Assembly: GCF_900167165.1 (NCBI RefSeq) | Contig: NZ_FUXM01000015.1 | Coordinates: forward strand, 1 to 46,369 | Direction: 5' to 3' | Length of the DNA: 46,369 nucleotides | DNA from: Carboxydocella sporoproducens DSM 16521 | GTDB taxonomy: Bacteria > Bacillota > GCA-003054495 > Carboxydocellales > Carboxydocellaceae | Shown here: piece after piece, positions 8,816 through 18,792 of the stretch | Layout of the letters: each line of letters begins with the position of its first letter | Numbering within the stretch: position 1 is the first letter of the stretch | Translations under genes and position numbers: made by a program | The notes under the pieces: generated by a model | What the model was told of the DNA's origin: nothing | Databases searched by the model: none | What the model saw: the letters and a program-made list of their open reading frames with translations, nothing else

Positions 8816-10081
8816 ATGGGCCGTCGCATTGTTGCTTTTTCGCTTGTGCTCCTGGTCGTGTTGACGGGCGGTTGTGGTTTGTTGAAAAAGGCCAAAAAGC
8901 CACTCAGCAAAAAAGAAAATGAAATTCCCATCGGAGTCGCCATGGCTAACATGGCGGGGGATGGCTATCCCTTTTTCAAAAAGGAGATGGACAAAGGAGC
9001 AAAGCCTGCCAAAGTCAAGCTGCTCTGGCAGGATGCCAAAAATGATGGTCCGACTCAGGCAGTACAGGTGGAAAAACTATTAGAGAAAAAAATCAAGGCC
9101 CTGGTTCTGCTGCCGGCGGATGCCGCCATTGCCAGAGATATAGTCAGCAAAACTGCGCAGAAAAAGGTTAAGGTTCTGATCCTGGAGAATTTGCCCCGTG
9201 ACGTCAATGCCGATGGTTTTTTGTCTCCAGACTGGTTGCGGGCAGGGGAATTGCAGGGGGAGCTGTTAGTAAAGCAAAAATTCAAAGGCAATCTCCTGGT
9301 TTTGACAGCAGCGCAGCCTTCCATGGTGGAAGAAGCCCTGTTTGCTGGCTTGCAACGCAGCCTGCAGGGGCTAACGGGAATAAAGGTAAAACAAGCCCCG
9401 CTGGATGTAACTGGTAAGCCGGAAGATGTAGCCACACGGGCATATGAGGCATTAAAAAGCCAGACAGGCATTCAGGGTATAGTGGTTCAGCATAGTTTGC
9501 TGGTCCCAGGACTGATCAAATACCTCAAGGAGAAAAAGGAAAAGCAGGAAACTCTGCCAGTGACGGTGGCCCTGGGGGCCAGCAAAGAAGGGGCGGCAGC
9601 TATCGCCGGCGACCTGCTGACAGCAGACGTAGACACCCGGCCCGATTTACTGGCCTATTATGCTCTGGCGGGGGCCAGCAAACTGGCCAAAAAGGAAATG
9701 CTGGAATATGATCAGAAAATCAAAAATGATGGGGCGGATGTGCCGGTCAAAGTTATTCCGGTACGCCTGATTCGCAAGGATAATCTCTATCTGCTGGAAG
9801 AACGCTGGGGTAAGATTAAACCCCTTGCCGTCAAAAGCGGCTCCGGTAGCCAGGGAGATTCTAAATCCGGAGAAAGCGAAAAGAAAGGTCAAAGTGCAGG
9901 GGAAAGCACGCCCAGTAAAATAAAGATAAAAGGCAAGGAAGGCAAAACCCTGGAACTGGAGTTGAAACCCGGGGAGAGCCTGGAGCTGGAGATAGATGGG
10001 GAAATCAAGGCCATGAAACGGGGGAAAGGAGAAGAACAGGAAGGACAGCAGGGAGGCACAGAATCAGGTCAGGGAACATAA
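8816..10081 (+). CDS. Lipoprotein with periplasmic-binding-protein-like domain
   Basis: About 421 residues from the ATG at 8816, which follows GGGGTGG. ATG 8786 lies in the terminator stem and is unlikely; 8801 and 8810 are alternatives. A lipobox (LTGGC, about residues 16-20) follows a hydrophobic run, so the protein is a lipid-anchored surface protein. The body has the two-lobed type I binding-protein pattern seen in sugar receptors such as RbsB (VAMANMAGDGYPFFKKEMD; then LVLLPADA; then IQGIVV). No transport permease or ATPase is next to it. The last ~80 residues are Ser/Gly/Glu/Lys-rich with a repetitive LELELKPGESLELEIDG stretch, a likely flexible or surface-exposed tail. The ligand is unknown; a sensory rather than transport role is possible. 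Confidence 0.8.
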   Translation: MGRRIVAFSLVLLVVLTGGCGLLKKAKKPLSKKENEIPIGVAMANMAGDGYPFFKKEMDKGAKPAKVKLLWQDAKNDGPTQAVQVEKLLEKKIKALVLLPADAAIARDIVSKTAQKKVKVLILENLPRDVNADGFLSPDWLRAGELQGELLVKQKFKGNLLVLTAAQPSMVEEALFAGLQRSLQGLTGIKVKQAPLDVTGKPEDVATRAYEALKSQTGIQGIVVQHSLLVPGLIKYLKEKKEKQETLPVTVALGASKEGAAAIAGDLLTADVDTRPDLLAYYALAGASKLAKKEMLEYDQKIKNDGADVPVKVIPVRLIRKDNLYLLEERWGKIKPLAVKSGSGSQGDSKSGESEKKGQSAGESTPSKIKIKGKEGKTLELELKPGESLELEIDGEIKAMKRGKGEEQEGQQGGTESGQGT

Positions 10082-10119
10082 GATAAAGCAGTAACCCGAA
10101 GCAAAGCGGGGGAGGAGCC

Positions 10120-11010
10120 ATGTTTTATCATCCCTATGACCTGGTAGCCAGGCATATGGTCAATAACTGGTCTGGCTGGACCTTAATGCCCGGAGGAGGA
10201 AAAACTCCGGATAAACCGGAATTGGTGGAATTTGATGATCGCCTTTTTTTCTTTGTTCGTGGGCTTAATGATGGCCTCTGGATAAATAGCCTGCGGCCCT
10301 TTAATCCCAGCCCTTTCAGCGGCTGGCGGGAAGTGCCAGGAGGCGGTAGGGCCCGCAGTGGACCAGGAGCGGCGGTGTATCGCAATCGCCTTTACCTGGT
10401 AGTAAGGGGCTTAAATGATGGGATCTGGTATAACCGGATGGATGATGATGAAGACTGGGACGGTTGGATAGAAGTGCCCGGCGGTGGCCGCACGACGGGC
10501 AGCCCGGAGGCTGTGAACTATGGCGGTTTCCTCTGGGTGTTTGTCCGCGGAACTGACAACCGTATCTACTCTAATCGGCTCAACCGCGATGGAATCTGGA
10601 GCGGCTGGTCGGAGGTGCCTGGCAATGGCCGTACTTTGTCCGGGCCCGGTGCAGCCAGTTATCGCGGCTATCTCTACCTGTTTGTTCGCGGTACTGATGA
10701 CCGCATTTATCTCAACCGCCTGTCACCCCTGGGGATCTGGAGCGGCTGGTCAGAGGTTCCCGGCGGCGGCTTGACCCTGGCGGAACCGGAGGCGGTGGTA
10801 TTCCGCTCGGAATTGAACCTATTTGTCAGAGGCACGGATAATGGTATTTACCAGAATATCCTGCGTCGGGACCTCTGGAGCGGCTGGTCGGAAGTCCCCG
10901 GTCAGGGTCGTACTCCTTCCGGACCGGCAGCGGAAAACTTCCGCAACTTGCTCTGGCTGGTGGTGCGGGGGATGGATGACAGCATATATTTTAATGTCAA
11001 AGTCTTTTAA
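10120..11010 (+). CDS. Six-repeat PLL/DUF346-type beta-propeller (lectin-like) protein
   Basis: The 296 residues are made almost wholly of six repeats of about 46-48 residues, each built around SGWSEVPGGGRT, then a Pro/Gly-Ala segment, a hydrophobic strand ending FVRGTDD, and a final IYxNRL. Repeats start near residues 16, 65, 113, 160, 207 and 253. This pattern matches the PLL family of fucose/glycan-binding propellers (DUF346 repeats), known from Photorhabdus and some soil bacteria. No signal peptide or anchor is visible, so it is either cytoplasmic or exported in a non-classical way. The start ATG follows GGGGGAGGAG. It lies 38 bp after the lipoprotein gene and could share its transcript, hinting at a glycan-related pair, but ligand and role are unproven. 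Confidence 0.75.
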   Translation: MFYHPYDLVARHMVNNWSGWTLMPGGGKTPDKPELVEFDDRLFFFVRGLNDGLWINSLRPFNPSPFSGWREVPGGGRARSGPGAAVYRNRLYLVVRGLNDGIWYNRMDDDEDWDGWIEVPGGGRTTGSPEAVNYGGFLWVFVRGTDNRIYSNRLNRDGIWSGWSEVPGNGRTLSGPGAASYRGYLYLFVRGTDDRIYLNRLSPLGIWSGWSEVPGGGLTLAEPEAVVFRSELNLFVRGTDNGIYQNILRRDLWSGWSEVPGQGRTPSGPAAENFRNLLWLVVRGMDDSIYFNVKVF

Positions 11011-11033
11011 CCCGGTTTTGGCCGGGCTTTTTG
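11011..11033 (+). terminator. Rho-independent terminator after the propeller gene
   Basis: CCCGG (11011-11015) pairs with CCGGG (11022-11026), followed by C and five T. Confidence 0.75.
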
Positions 11034-11062
11034 TTTACTCGGAGACAATTTCGCTGTATCAT
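11034..11062 (+). promoter_or_regulatory. Putative promoter of uvrBA
   Basis: TTTACT (11034-11039) and TATCAT (11057-11062) are 17 bp apart. No convincing LexA dyad of the GAAC-N4-GTTC type was found in the leader. Confidence 0.35.
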
Positions 11063-11099
11063 ATACTATGTGAGAACAAATATACGGAGTTGAAGGCAG

Positions 11100-13085
11100 A
11101 TGGAGTTTAAGCTAAAATCCGAGTTTACCCCCAAAGGGGACCAGCCGGAGGCTATAGCCCGGCTGGTAGAGGGGTTAAATAAAGGTTATCGCTATCAGAC
11201 CCTGCTGGGTGCTACCGGCACCGGCAAAACCTATACCATGGCCCAGGTAATCGCCCGGGTACAGCGGCCGACCCTGGTGATTGCTCACAATAAAACCCTG
11301 GCAGCCCAGCTGGCCAGTGAGTTCAAGGAATTTTTCCCGGACAATGCGGTCGAGTATTTTGTCAGCTATTATGATTATTATCAGCCAGAGGCCTATATTC
11401 CTCAGACTGATACTTATATCGAAAAAGATGCCTCTATCAATGATGAAATCGACAAATTGCGCCATTCGGCCACGGCAGCCCTGTTTGAGCGGCGGGATGT
11501 CATTATTGTGGCCAGTGTTTCCTGTATCTACGGCCTGGGTTCCCCCCAGGAATACCGGGAAAGCATGTTTTCCCTGCGGCCGGGGCAGATCTGGGACAGG
11601 GAGCAGATTTTACGCCGCCTGGTGGACATGCAGTATAATCGCAATGACCTCAATTTTACCCGGGGTACATTCCGGGTGCGGGGAGATGTAGTCGAAGTTT
11701 TCCCGGTCGCCTCCAGTGAGCGGGCCATTCGGCTGGAACTGTTCGGGGATGAACTGGAGCGCATAGTGGAGTTCGACCCCCTGACCGGAGAAATTTTCGG
11801 GGAGCGCCGGCATGTGGTGTTTTTTCCGGCCTCTCACTATGTGACCGGTCGTGAGACATTGGAGCGGGCCCTGGCTTCCATTGAAGCAGAGCTGAAAGAA
11901 AGGCTGGAAGAACTGCGGGCTCAGAATAAACTGCTGGAAGCCCAGCGGCTGGAGCAGCGGACCCGGCATGACCTGGAGATGCTGAGGGAAATGGGCTTTT
12001 GCCAGGGGATTGAAAACTATTCCCGGCATTTAACAGGGCGGGCGCCGGGGGAACCGCCTTATACCTTGCTGGACTATTTCCCGGATGACTTTTTGATTAT
12101 GGTGGACGAATCCCATGTCACTATTCCCCAGATCGGAGCCATGTATGAAGGGGATCGCTCCCGCAAACAGGCCCTGGTGGATCACGGTTTCCGTTTGCCC
12201 TCTGCCTTTGATAACCGACCCTTGAAGTTTAGCGAGTTTGAGCAGAAAATCAATCAGATTATTTTCGTTTCCGCTACCCCCGGTCCCTACGAACTGGAAA
12301 AGAGTGCGCAAATAGTGGAACAGATCATCCGTCCCACCGGCTTGCTGGATCCGGAAATTCATGTTCGTCCCACTAAAGGGCAGATCGATGACCTGGTAGG
12401 GGAAATCCGGCAACGAGTGGAACGGGATGAGCGGGTGCTGGTCACTACCCTGACCAAGAAAATGGCGGAGGACCTGACTGATTACTTGCGGGAACTGGGC
12501 ATCAAAGTCCGTTACCTGCATTCGGATATTAAAACCCTGGAGCGCATGTTGATTTTGCGCGACCTGCGCCTGGGGGTCTTCGATGTCCTGGTTGGCATTA
12601 ACTTACTCAGAGAAGGCCTGGATTTGCCGGAGGTAAGCCTGGTCGCCATTCTGGATGCTGACAAGGAAGGTTATCTCCGTTCTGAACGGTCCTTGATTCA
12701 GACCATCGGCCGGGCGGCTCGCAATGCCAATGGTCAGGCGATCATGTATGCTGACCGCATCACCGATTCCATGGCCAGAGCCATCCAGGAGACCAACCGC
12801 CGCCGCAGTAAACAGATGGCTTACAACCAGGCCCATGGCATCGTGCCCCAGACGGTGCGCAAGGCGGTCCGGGATGTAATTGAGGCCACCCAGGCGGTAG
12901 CTGAAGCAGCGGCTAAATATGGTGAATCCACTGGCAAGAAGAAAAAGCTGAACAAAAGAGAGGTAGACAAACTGCTGCGGCAACTGGAGAAAGAAATGAA
13001 AGAGGCTGCCCGGCGCCTGGAATTTGAGCGGGCAGCGGAATTGCGGGATGCTATCCTGGAATTGCGCGCAGAATACCTGAGCTAA
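11100..13085 (+). CDS. uvrB: Excinuclease ABC subunit UvrB
   Basis: UvrB is the damage-verifying helicase-like subunit of nucleotide excision repair; it is loaded by UvrA and then recruits UvrC for the two incisions. The 661-residue protein has the normal length. Walker A GATGTGKT lies at 37-44. The beta-hairpin that inserts into DNA follows, with [10 protein letters not shown] and [16 protein letters not shown] and [12 protein letters not shown] are helicase motifs II and VI. The C-terminal UVR domain (about 620-655) carries [20 protein letters not shown] and binds UvrC. uvrA starts 17 bp downstream, so both are made from one message. Confidence 0.98.
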   Translation: MEFKLKSEFTPKGDQPEAIARLVEGLNKGYRYQTLLGATGTGKTYTMAQVIARVQRPTLVIAHNKTLAAQLASEFKEFFPDNAVEYFVSYYDYYQPEAYIPQTDTYIEKDASINDEIDKLRHSATAALFERRDVIIVASVSCIYGLGSPQEYRESMFSLRPGQIWDREQILRRLVDMQYNRNDLNFTRGTFRVRGDVVEVFPVASSERAIRLELFGDELERIVEFDPLTGEIFGERRHVVFFPASHYVTGRETLERALASIEAELKERLEELRAQNKLLEAQRLEQRTRHDLEMLREMGFCQGIENYSRHLTGRAPGEPPYTLLDYFPDDFLIMVDESHVTIPQIGAMYEGDRSRKQALVDHGFRLPSAFDNRPLKFSEFEQKINQIIFVSATPGPYELEKSAQIVEQIIRPTGLLDPEIHVRPTKGQIDDLVGEIRQRVERDERVLVTTLTKKMAEDLTDYLRELGIKVRYLHSDIKTLERMLILRDLRLGVFDVLVGINLLREGLDLPEVSLVAILDADKEGYLRSERSLIQTIGRAARNANGQAIMYADRITDSMARAIQETNRRRSKQMAYNQAHGIVPQTVRKAVRDVIEATQAVAEAAAKYGESTGKKKKLNKREVDKLLRQLEKEMKEAARRLEFERAAELRDAILELRAEYLS

Positions 13086-13102
13086 ACAGGAGGTTAACAG
13101 CA

Positions 13103-15937
13103 TTGATTAAAGATATTGTTGTAAAAGGTGCCAGAGTTCATAATCTGAAGAATATAGATATTACCATCCCCAGGGACAAGCTGGTGGTGCTCACCGGTTT
13201 ATCCGGTTCCGGCAAGTCCTCTCTGGCCTTTGATACCATCTATGCCGAGGGCCAGCGCCGTTATGTGGAAAGCCTTTCCGCCTATGCCCGGCAGTTTCTG
13301 GGTCAGATGGACAAGCCGGATGTGGATTACATTGAGGGACTATCCCCGGCTATATCCATTGACCAGAAAACCACCAGCCGCAACCCCCGTTCCACGGTGG
13401 GTACGGTGACGGAAATCTATGACTACCTGCGGCTGTTGTTTGCCCGCATCGGTCGTCCCCGTTGCCCCCGCTGCGGCCAGCCCATTCAACAGCAAAGCCT
13501 GGACCAGATGCTGGACCAGATTCTGGGCCTGCCGTCAGCCAGCCGCCTGCAGATCCTGGCTCCCCTGGTACGAGGGCGTAAAGGGGAACATGCCAAACTG
13601 CTGGAGGAAATTCGCAAACAGGGATATGTCAGGGTGCGGATAGATGGGCAGATTTATGACCTGAATGAACCCATCAGCCTGGAAAAGAATAAAAAGCACA
13701 CCATTGAGGTGGTGGTGGACCGGATTGTGCTGAAGGAAGGCATTCGCCAGCGCCTGGCCGATTCCCTGGAAGTGGCCCTGAAGCTGGGGGAAGGGATTGC
13801 AGTGGTGGATGTAATTGGCGGCGAAGAACTAACTTTCAGTGAAAATTTCGCCTGTATCGATTGCGGTATCAGTATCGAGGAAATTGCGCCCCGGCTGTTT
13901 TCCTTCAACTCCCCTTTTGGGGCCTGTCCGGAATGTACGGGGCTGGGGCAGAAGATGGAAATCGATCCGGAGCTGGTGATTCCGGACCCGGAAAAAAGCA
14001 TCGCTGAAGGGGCGATCCTCCCATATAGCAGCAGCACTAACCAGTGGATGTGGCAACTGCTGGCGGCGGTGGGCAAACACTTTGGTTTTGATCTCCATAC
14101 CCCCATCAGTCGCTTTACCCCTGAGCAAAAACAGGTCCTCCTTTATGGTGCTCCGGGGCAGAAAATCCACTGGACCTTTTACAGCAGTTATGGTCGCAAA
14201 CATACCATGGATTCGGTCTGGGAGGGGATCATTCCCAACCTGGAGCGGCGTTACCGGGAATCCACTTCCGAGAGCGTCAAGGCGGAAATTGAGGAATACA
14301 TGACCACCAAACCCTGTCCGGCCTGTCAGGGAGCCCGCCTGAAGCCGGAAGCCCTGGCCGTGCTGGTGGGAGGCAAGAACATCCGGGAAGTGACTGACCT
14401 TTCGGTGGAAGAGGCCCTGCGCTTCTTTGAGGAATTAGCGCTGACTGAGCGGGAACAGCTGATTGCCCGTCAGATCCTCAAGGAAATCAAGGCGCGCCTG
14501 GGTTTTCTCAATAATGTGGGTCTGGATTACCTGACCCTGAGCCGGGCGGCCCATACCTTATCCGGAGGTGAAGCCCAGCGCATCCGGCTGGCCACCCAGA
14601 TCGGTTCCGGCCTGGTAGGAGTGCTCTATATTCTGGATGAACCCAGCATCGGCTTGCACCAGCGGGACAATGACCGCCTGCTGGCTACCCTGAAACAGCT
14701 GCGGGACCTGGGCAATACCCTGCTGGTGGTGGAACACGATGAAGATACCATTCTGGCCGCCGACCATGTCATCGATATCGGCCCTGGAGCCGGGGCCAAT
14801 GGCGGGGAAGTGGTGGCCCAGGGGACAGTGGCGGAAATCATGGCCAATCCCCGCTCCCTGACCGGTCAGTATTTGAGTGGCAAAAAACGCATTCCGGTGC
14901 CGGCCCTGCGTCGGCCCCCCAATGGCAAATATCTGGAGATCATCGGGGCCCGGGAGAATAACCTGAAAAACCTGAATGTCCGCATTCCCCTGGGGGTATT
15001 TGTCTGTGTCACCGGGGTTTCCGGTTCCGGCAAATCCACTCTGGTCAATGAAATACTCTACAAGGGAGTTGCTGCCCATCTTTATCGGGCCAAGGATAAG
15101 CCCGGTGCCCATCAGGAAATCCGGGGCCTGGAGCATATCGACAAAGTAATCGATATCGACCAGTCCCCTATTGGCCGTACTCCCCGCTCCAATCCGGCTA
15201 CCTATACCGGGGTCTTTGACGCTATTCGGGAGGTTTTCAGCCAGACTCCGGAAGCCCGGGTGCGAGGTTATAAGGCCGGAAGATTCAGTTTCAATGTTAA
15301 GGGGGGCCGCTGTGAAGCCTGCAGCGGGGATGGGATTATCAAGATTGAGATGCATTTCCTGCCCGATGTCTATGTCCCCTGTGAGGTATGCAAAGGCAAG
15401 AGGTATAATCGGGAGACGCTGGAAGTGAAGTACAAAGGCAAAACCATCGCTGATGTGCTGGAAATGGTAGTGGATGAGGCGGTGGAATTTTTCCAGAATA
15501 TCCCCAAAATCCACCGTAAACTCAAGACCCTGCAGGATGTGGGCCTTGGCTATATCAAACTGGGGCAGCCGGCCACCACCCTGTCCGGCGGGGAAGCCCA
15601 GCGGGTCAAGCTGGCTACCGAGCTCAGCCGCCGCAGCACCGGCCGCACTCTTTATATTCTGGATGAGCCCACCACCGGTTTGCATATGGCTGATGTGGAC
15701 AAACTATTACAGGTACTACACCGGCTGGTGGAAAACGGTGACACGGTGGTGGTGATCGAACACAACCTGGATGTAATTAAAACCGCCGATTATATCATCG
15801 ATCTGGGGCCGGAAGGAGGCAATAAGGGCGGAGAGATAATCGCCCAGGGCACTCCGGAGGAAGTGGCGGCCCAGCCTCAGAGTTATACCGGCCAGTTCCT
15901 GGCCCGGCTGCTGGCCCGGGAGCGTCAGCTAGCATAG
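13103..15937 (+). CDS. uvrA: Excinuclease ABC subunit UvrA
   Basis: UvrA is the dimeric ABC-type ATPase that finds bulky DNA lesions. The 944-residue protein has two ABC modules. The first has Walker [10 protein letters not shown] (about 31-39) and signature LSGGEAQRI (about 488). The second has GVSGSGKST (about 640) and LSGGEAQRV (about 830). Zinc-finger cysteines are visible as CPRCG, CPACQ and [17 protein letters not shown]. The start codon is TTG at 13103 behind a strong AGGAGG (13088-13093). It is followed directly by an OsmC gene with its own SD. Confidence 0.98.
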   Translation: MIKDIVVKGARVHNLKNIDITIPRDKLVVLTGLSGSGKSSLAFDTIYAEGQRRYVESLSAYARQFLGQMDKPDVDYIEGLSPAISIDQKTTSRNPRSTVGTVTEIYDYLRLLFARIGRPRCPRCGQPIQQQSLDQMLDQILGLPSASRLQILAPLVRGRKGEHAKLLEEIRKQGYVRVRIDGQIYDLNEPISLEKNKKHTIEVVVDRIVLKEGIRQRLADSLEVALKLGEGIAVVDVIGGEELTFSENFACIDCGISIEEIAPRLFSFNSPFGACPECTGLGQKMEIDPELVIPDPEKSIAEGAILPYSSSTNQWMWQLLAAVGKHFGFDLHTPISRFTPEQKQVLLYGAPGQKIHWTFYSSYGRKHTMDSVWEGIIPNLERRYRESTSESVKAEIEEYMTTKPCPACQGARLKPEALAVLVGGKNIREVTDLSVEEALRFFEELALTEREQLIARQILKEIKARLGFLNNVGLDYLTLSRAAHTLSGGEAQRIRLATQIGSGLVGVLYILDEPSIGLHQRDNDRLLATLKQLRDLGNTLLVVEHDEDTILAADHVIDIGPGAGANGGEVVAQGTVAEIMANPRSLTGQYLSGKKRIPVPALRRPPNGKYLEIIGARENNLKNLNVRIPLGVFVCVTGVSGSGKSTLVNEILYKGVAAHLYRAKDKPGAHQEIRGLEHIDKVIDIDQSPIGRTPRSNPATYTGVFDAIREVFSQTPEARVRGYKAGRFSFNVKGGRCEACSGDGIIKIEMHFLPDVYVPCEVCKGKRYNRETLEVKYKGKTIADVLEMVVDEAVEFFQNIPKIHRKLKTLQDVGLGYIKLGQPATTLSGGEAQRVKLATELSRRSTGRTLYILDEPTTGLHMADVDKLLQVLHRLVENGDTVVVIEHNLDVIKTADYIIDLGPEGGNKGGEIIAQGTPEEVAAQPQSYTGQFLARLLARERQLA

Positions 15938-15954
15938 AGAGGGAGGTAATTAAC

Positions 15955-16371
15955 ATGAAGGTAAACATTAAATGGCAGGGGAAAATGCATTTTCTAGGGC
16001 GGGGGGCCCAGGAGGTGGATATTCCCATCGATGCTGCTCCGGCTGCCGGTGGTGAAGGCAAAGGCGCTTCGCCCATGGAGTTATTGCTAATGGGGGTTGC
16101 GGGCTGTACCGCCATTGATATTGTCTCCATTCTGGAGAAAATGCGCCTCAATTTGCAGGATTTTGTCGTAGAGGTTGAAGGGGAGCGGGCTGCTGATCAC
16201 CCCAAAGTATTTACTGAAATCACCCTGGTTTACAGGGTCTGGGGCGAAATTCCAGAGGAGAAGCTGGTCAAGGCCATTGAACTGTCCCTGGATAAATACT
16301 GCAGTGCTTCTAACACCGTCAAAGGGGTAGCTAAAATCAATTATCGCTACGAAATTAACGGGGTGGTATGA
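15955..16371 (+). CDS. OsmC/Ohr-family peroxiredoxin-like protein
   Basis: The 138-residue protein fits the OsmC family, small dimeric thiol enzymes that reduce organic peroxides. The two expected cysteines are present, in VAGCTAIDIV (about residue 48) and KYCSASNTV (about 109), so it could be catalytically active; it belongs to the YhfA-like branch. An SD GGGAGGT precedes the ATG. It lies 17 bp after uvrA and its stop overlaps the next lipoprotein start, so it probably shares the uvrBA transcript. Confidence 0.88.
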   Translation: MKVNIKWQGKMHFLGRGAQEVDIPIDAAPAAGGEGKGASPMELLLMGVAGCTAIDIVSILEKMRLNLQDFVVEVEGERAADHPKVFTEITLVYRVWGEIPEEKLVKAIELSLDKYCSASNTVKGVAKINYRYEINGVV

Positions 16372-17345
16372 TGAAAAAACGGCAGTGCTGGAGCTGGCTG
16401 CTGTTTTTCTCCTTGCTGCTCGGCGGATGCAGCTTGCCCGGTATGGGGCCAGCTGCCGAGGATTTGAGCAAAGCAGCAAGCCAGTTTGCTGAAGCCCGCC
16501 TGAGCCGGGAGGAACAGAGTTTGCGCAATACCCTGACCACGGCCCGACGGAGTCAGATAGCGGAAATCTTAGGCCCCCTTAATCCCCACTGGGTCGGCTA
16601 TCAAATCGGAGCAGTGGATACAGAGCAAAAAACAGTGACTGTCCGCTGGCAGGAAACCTACTCCGACCGCAGTTATACCCGGGTCTATCAAAGCCGGCTC
16701 AAACTGAAAAAAGAGGAAGGCCAGTGGCGGGTAGATGGCATTGAGGACCTGACCCCCGACTGGCTGGTAACCGCCCGGGATATTGCCCTGGTATTGCAGC
16801 AAAAGGGCGGGCAGGCCCGTACCCTGCTGTCCCTGGAACAATTGCCCAATGTAGCTTCTCCCCTGGGGGCGGAGCCGGGGACGGAATTCGGTGTTGGGCG
16901 GGAAGGCTTTGGCCCCCTGGCCCTGCGGCCGGATGGGAAGGAGCTGGCCCTGTCCACCCGCGGCCTCCATGCCTTTATTGCCCTGCTGCCGACTGAAGCT
17001 GCTGCCAGGCCGGCCTTAAAGCCCCTGGATTTGTACTTTGAAGGAGGAGTGGCGGCTCTGGCCTGGTCACCGGAGGGCAAATATCTGGCAGCCAATCTGG
17101 ATACGCCTGCCGGGACCCGGCGTCTGGTAATTTATGAGCCGGGAGTGAAAAAGGTGTTGAAAACCCCTTTTGATGAGCAGTTTCCCTGGACTAACTATGA
17201 TTTGAATTTCCTCTACTGGCTGCCGACTGGTCCGGAGCTTTATTTCCGGGTGACGGCGGCTCAGGGGACTGTACCCCAGCAGGGGGCAGAAGGAATCTGG
17301 AAATGGTCCCTGGCTACGGGGAAGCTGGAACAGGTGAAGAAATGA
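16368..17345 (+). CDS. Lipoprotein of unknown function, TolB-like C-terminal part
   Basis: 325 residues; the start is ATG 16368 or 16371, both behind GGGGTGG. A short Lys/Arg start, a hydrophobic run and a lipobox LLGGC (about residues 17-21) show lipid anchoring. The N-terminal part (about 40-140) resembles small NTF2-like or DUF4829-type lipoprotein domains by its pattern of strands. The C-terminal part (about 170-320) contains ALRPDGKELALSTRG and LAWSPEGKYLAANLD, characteristic of WD40/TolB-like propeller blades. A partner is not apparent. It ends the uvrBA-osmC unit at a strong terminator. Confidence 0.75.
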   Translation: MMKKRQCWSWLLFFSLLLGGCSLPGMGPAAEDLSKAASQFAEARLSREEQSLRNTLTTARRSQIAEILGPLNPHWVGYQIGAVDTEQKTVTVRWQETYSDRSYTRVYQSRLKLKKEEGQWRVDGIEDLTPDWLVTARDIALVLQQKGGQARTLLSLEQLPNVASPLGAEPGTEFGVGREGFGPLALRPDGKELALSTRGLHAFIALLPTEAAARPALKPLDLYFEGGVAALAWSPEGKYLAANLDTPAGTRRLVIYEPGVKKVLKTPFDEQFPWTNYDLNFLYWLPTGPELYFRVTAAQGTVPQQGAEGIWKWSLATGKLEQVKK

Positions 17346-17349
17346 GAAA

Positions 17350-17388
17350 CCAGGCCTTGCCGGTAAACCGGTCAGGCCTGGCTTTTTT
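17350..17388 (+). terminator. Strong rho-independent terminator
   Basis: CCAGGCCT (17350-17357) pairs with AGGCCTGG (17374-17381), with an inner CCGG/CCGG helix, followed by C and six T. Confidence 0.9.
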
Positions 17389-17409
17389 AATTACCTCGTC
17401 ATAATCTAT

Positions 17410-17940
17410 TTAAAGAGTAACTGCTTTTCTATAAATTTCGTTTTTAGAATTAGAAGAGAGTATCTTCTCTATAAAGAATGAAGAAACTAAATAAGCAGGG
17501 AGGCTTATGCCAATGTGTAGGAAAGTGAACTTGTAGCCTAAAGAGGCAATTTCAAAAAGTACAATAGGGAGTTTTGTGCTTGACCATACTCCTAAAAAAA
17601 ATAATACATAAGCTAGACGAGCGCCTTTTTTTAATAAAAGGGCAGCAATAGGGAAGGCTGCATATAAGGGTCCAGCAGCTGCTGTGCCTAAGAAAAATGC
17701 AACGGCTATTCCTTTTATTCCTGAATGCTGTCCCATGTATTTTATCATAGTTTCTTTTGGTGTCCATACATCTAATAGTCCAACGAGGACAAAGGTAGGA
17801 GGAAGTATTTTGAGCATGGTTATTATGTTTGAAAGAAAAATGCTAAAGGCCTTTGTTCCTGTAGGTTTATCATAAAAATAAATAGCAATTGTAATAATAA
17901 ATAAAAAGATGGCCCATTTGTATTTTTTGACTATAATCAT
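17410..17940 (-). CDS. Half-size permease (ArsP/YraQ-like), second of two
   Basis: The 176-residue hydrophobic protein has about five helices. The central segment with MGQHSGIKGIAVAF and GPLYAAFPIAALLLKKG resembles one half of the inverted-repeat permeases of the DUF318/ArsP type. The neighbouring upstream gene encodes a second half with the parallel segment IGKQSGILGVIIAL. The two reading frames overlap by 4 bp (ATGA), so they are translated together and probably form a heterodimer. The region is AT-rich compared with its flanks, which suggests transfer. The substrate is unknown; family members move arsenicals or are uncharacterised. Confidence 0.7.
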   Translation of the reverse strand: MIIVKKYKWAIFLFIITIAIYFYDKPTGTKAFSIFLSNIITMLKILPPTFVLVGLLDVWTPKETMIKYMGQHSGIKGIAVAFFLGTAAAGPLYAAFPIAALLLKKGARLAYVLFFLGVWSSTKLPIVLFEIASLGYKFTFLHIGISLPAYLVSSFFIEKILSSNSKNEIYRKAVTL

Positions 17941-18416
17941 TTATTCATCACCTGACTTATCAAAAAAGTAAAGAGTATACATATGATAAGGGCTAACCCG
18001 TTTCTCAGTATTGCAGTAGGTTTATTAAAATATTTGATCTCGGCAGGAAGGGTTGCAATTCCTACCGCCATAAGGGTTGATACAAAGGCAGCAACTTGAG
18101 TGTAACCGGCACCATTGCTTAATAAAGTAGCCCCAAGGGGAAAGGCGATAAAGCTTGGAATTAATGTAATGGAGCCTATAGACAAAGCAATGATAACACC
18201 TAGTATTCCTGACTGTTTACCAATGATTTTAGAAACAGTAGGAGGATTGATGATGGATAAGGATATTCCTACAAAAAACATAATAGACAATACTTCAGGT
18301 AATAAATTTAAAAAAGAATTTTTTGCCTTAATTAAGGCTTGTCTTGTTTTCTTTTTATCTTTAATAAACGAAAAAAGTAAACCTATAGAAGCTATATAAA
18401 GAATAAAATTATCCAT
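17937..18416 (-). CDS. Half-size permease (ArsP/YraQ-like), first of two
   Basis: 159 residues with about four to five helices and a basic cytoplasmic loop near residues 18-30. The core IGKQSGILGVIIAL ... PSFIAFPLGATLLSNGAG mirrors the core of the downstream half, so the pair looks like a permease split into its two homologous halves. The start ATG at 18416 follows AGGAGGAAAAATAA and abuts the PadR stop. Expression is probably set by the PadR regulator immediately upstream. Function is inferred from family resemblance only. Confidence 0.7.
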   Translation of the reverse strand: MDNFILYIASIGLLFSFIKDKKKTRQALIKAKNSFLNLLPEVLSIMFFVGISLSIINPPTVSKIIGKQSGILGVIIALSIGSITLIPSFIAFPLGATLLSNGAGYTQVAAFVSTLMAVGIATLPAEIKYFNKPTAILRNGLALIICILFTFLISQVMNK

Positions 18417-18764
18417 TTATTTTTCCTCCTGAACAAACATTTTTTTATAGTGGGATAAAAAAAACTGTAAATTTTTAATTCTTTGCTGAATATCTTCGTT
18501 GTATTCTGCTAGTTTTTCTAATCCCAGAGGAGTTATTTTGTACCATTTCTTTGGAGGGCCTGGTTCTGTTGTATCCCAATAGGCAGTAACTGCATTCATT
18601 TTTAAAAGGTCTTTTAAAGCTCTATACAAGGCCGCACCATCAATATTGTTATAAGGTAGTCTTTCGTTCATCTTATTTAAAAGCATTGAACCATAGGCTG
18701 GTTCTTCTGCTAACAACAATAAAACGAATGCAGGTACATGACGACCACATTTACCATTTGACAT
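18417..18764 (-). CDS. PadR-family transcriptional regulator
   Basis: A 115-residue winged-helix protein. The N-terminal half has the PadR pattern (AFVLLLLAEEPAYGSMLLNKM, then IDGAALYRALKDL for the recognition helix, then a wing with KKWYKITPLGLEKL). The C-terminal ~35 residues form the dimerisation helix. PadR proteins usually repress an adjacent transporter gene and release DNA when a ligand binds. Here the permease halves lie directly downstream with no gap, and a 16-bp perfect palindrome lies upstream, so autoregulation of the operon is likely. Because PadR is the first gene, it would control itself and the permease. Confidence 0.85.
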   Translation of the reverse strand: MSNGKCGRHVPAFVLLLLAEEPAYGSMLLNKMNERLPYNNIDGAALYRALKDLLKMNAVTAYWDTTEPGPPKKWYKITPLGLEKLAEYNEDIQQRIKNLQFFLSHYKKMFVQEEK

Positions 18765-18792
18765 TGCATTTCACCCTTTCGATATTAAATGC

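Noticed and set aside
11040-11099. LexA (SOS) box before uvrB
   Set aside because: GAAC occurs near 11074, but the second half expected four bases later (GTTC) reads ATAC, so the dyad is not convincing.
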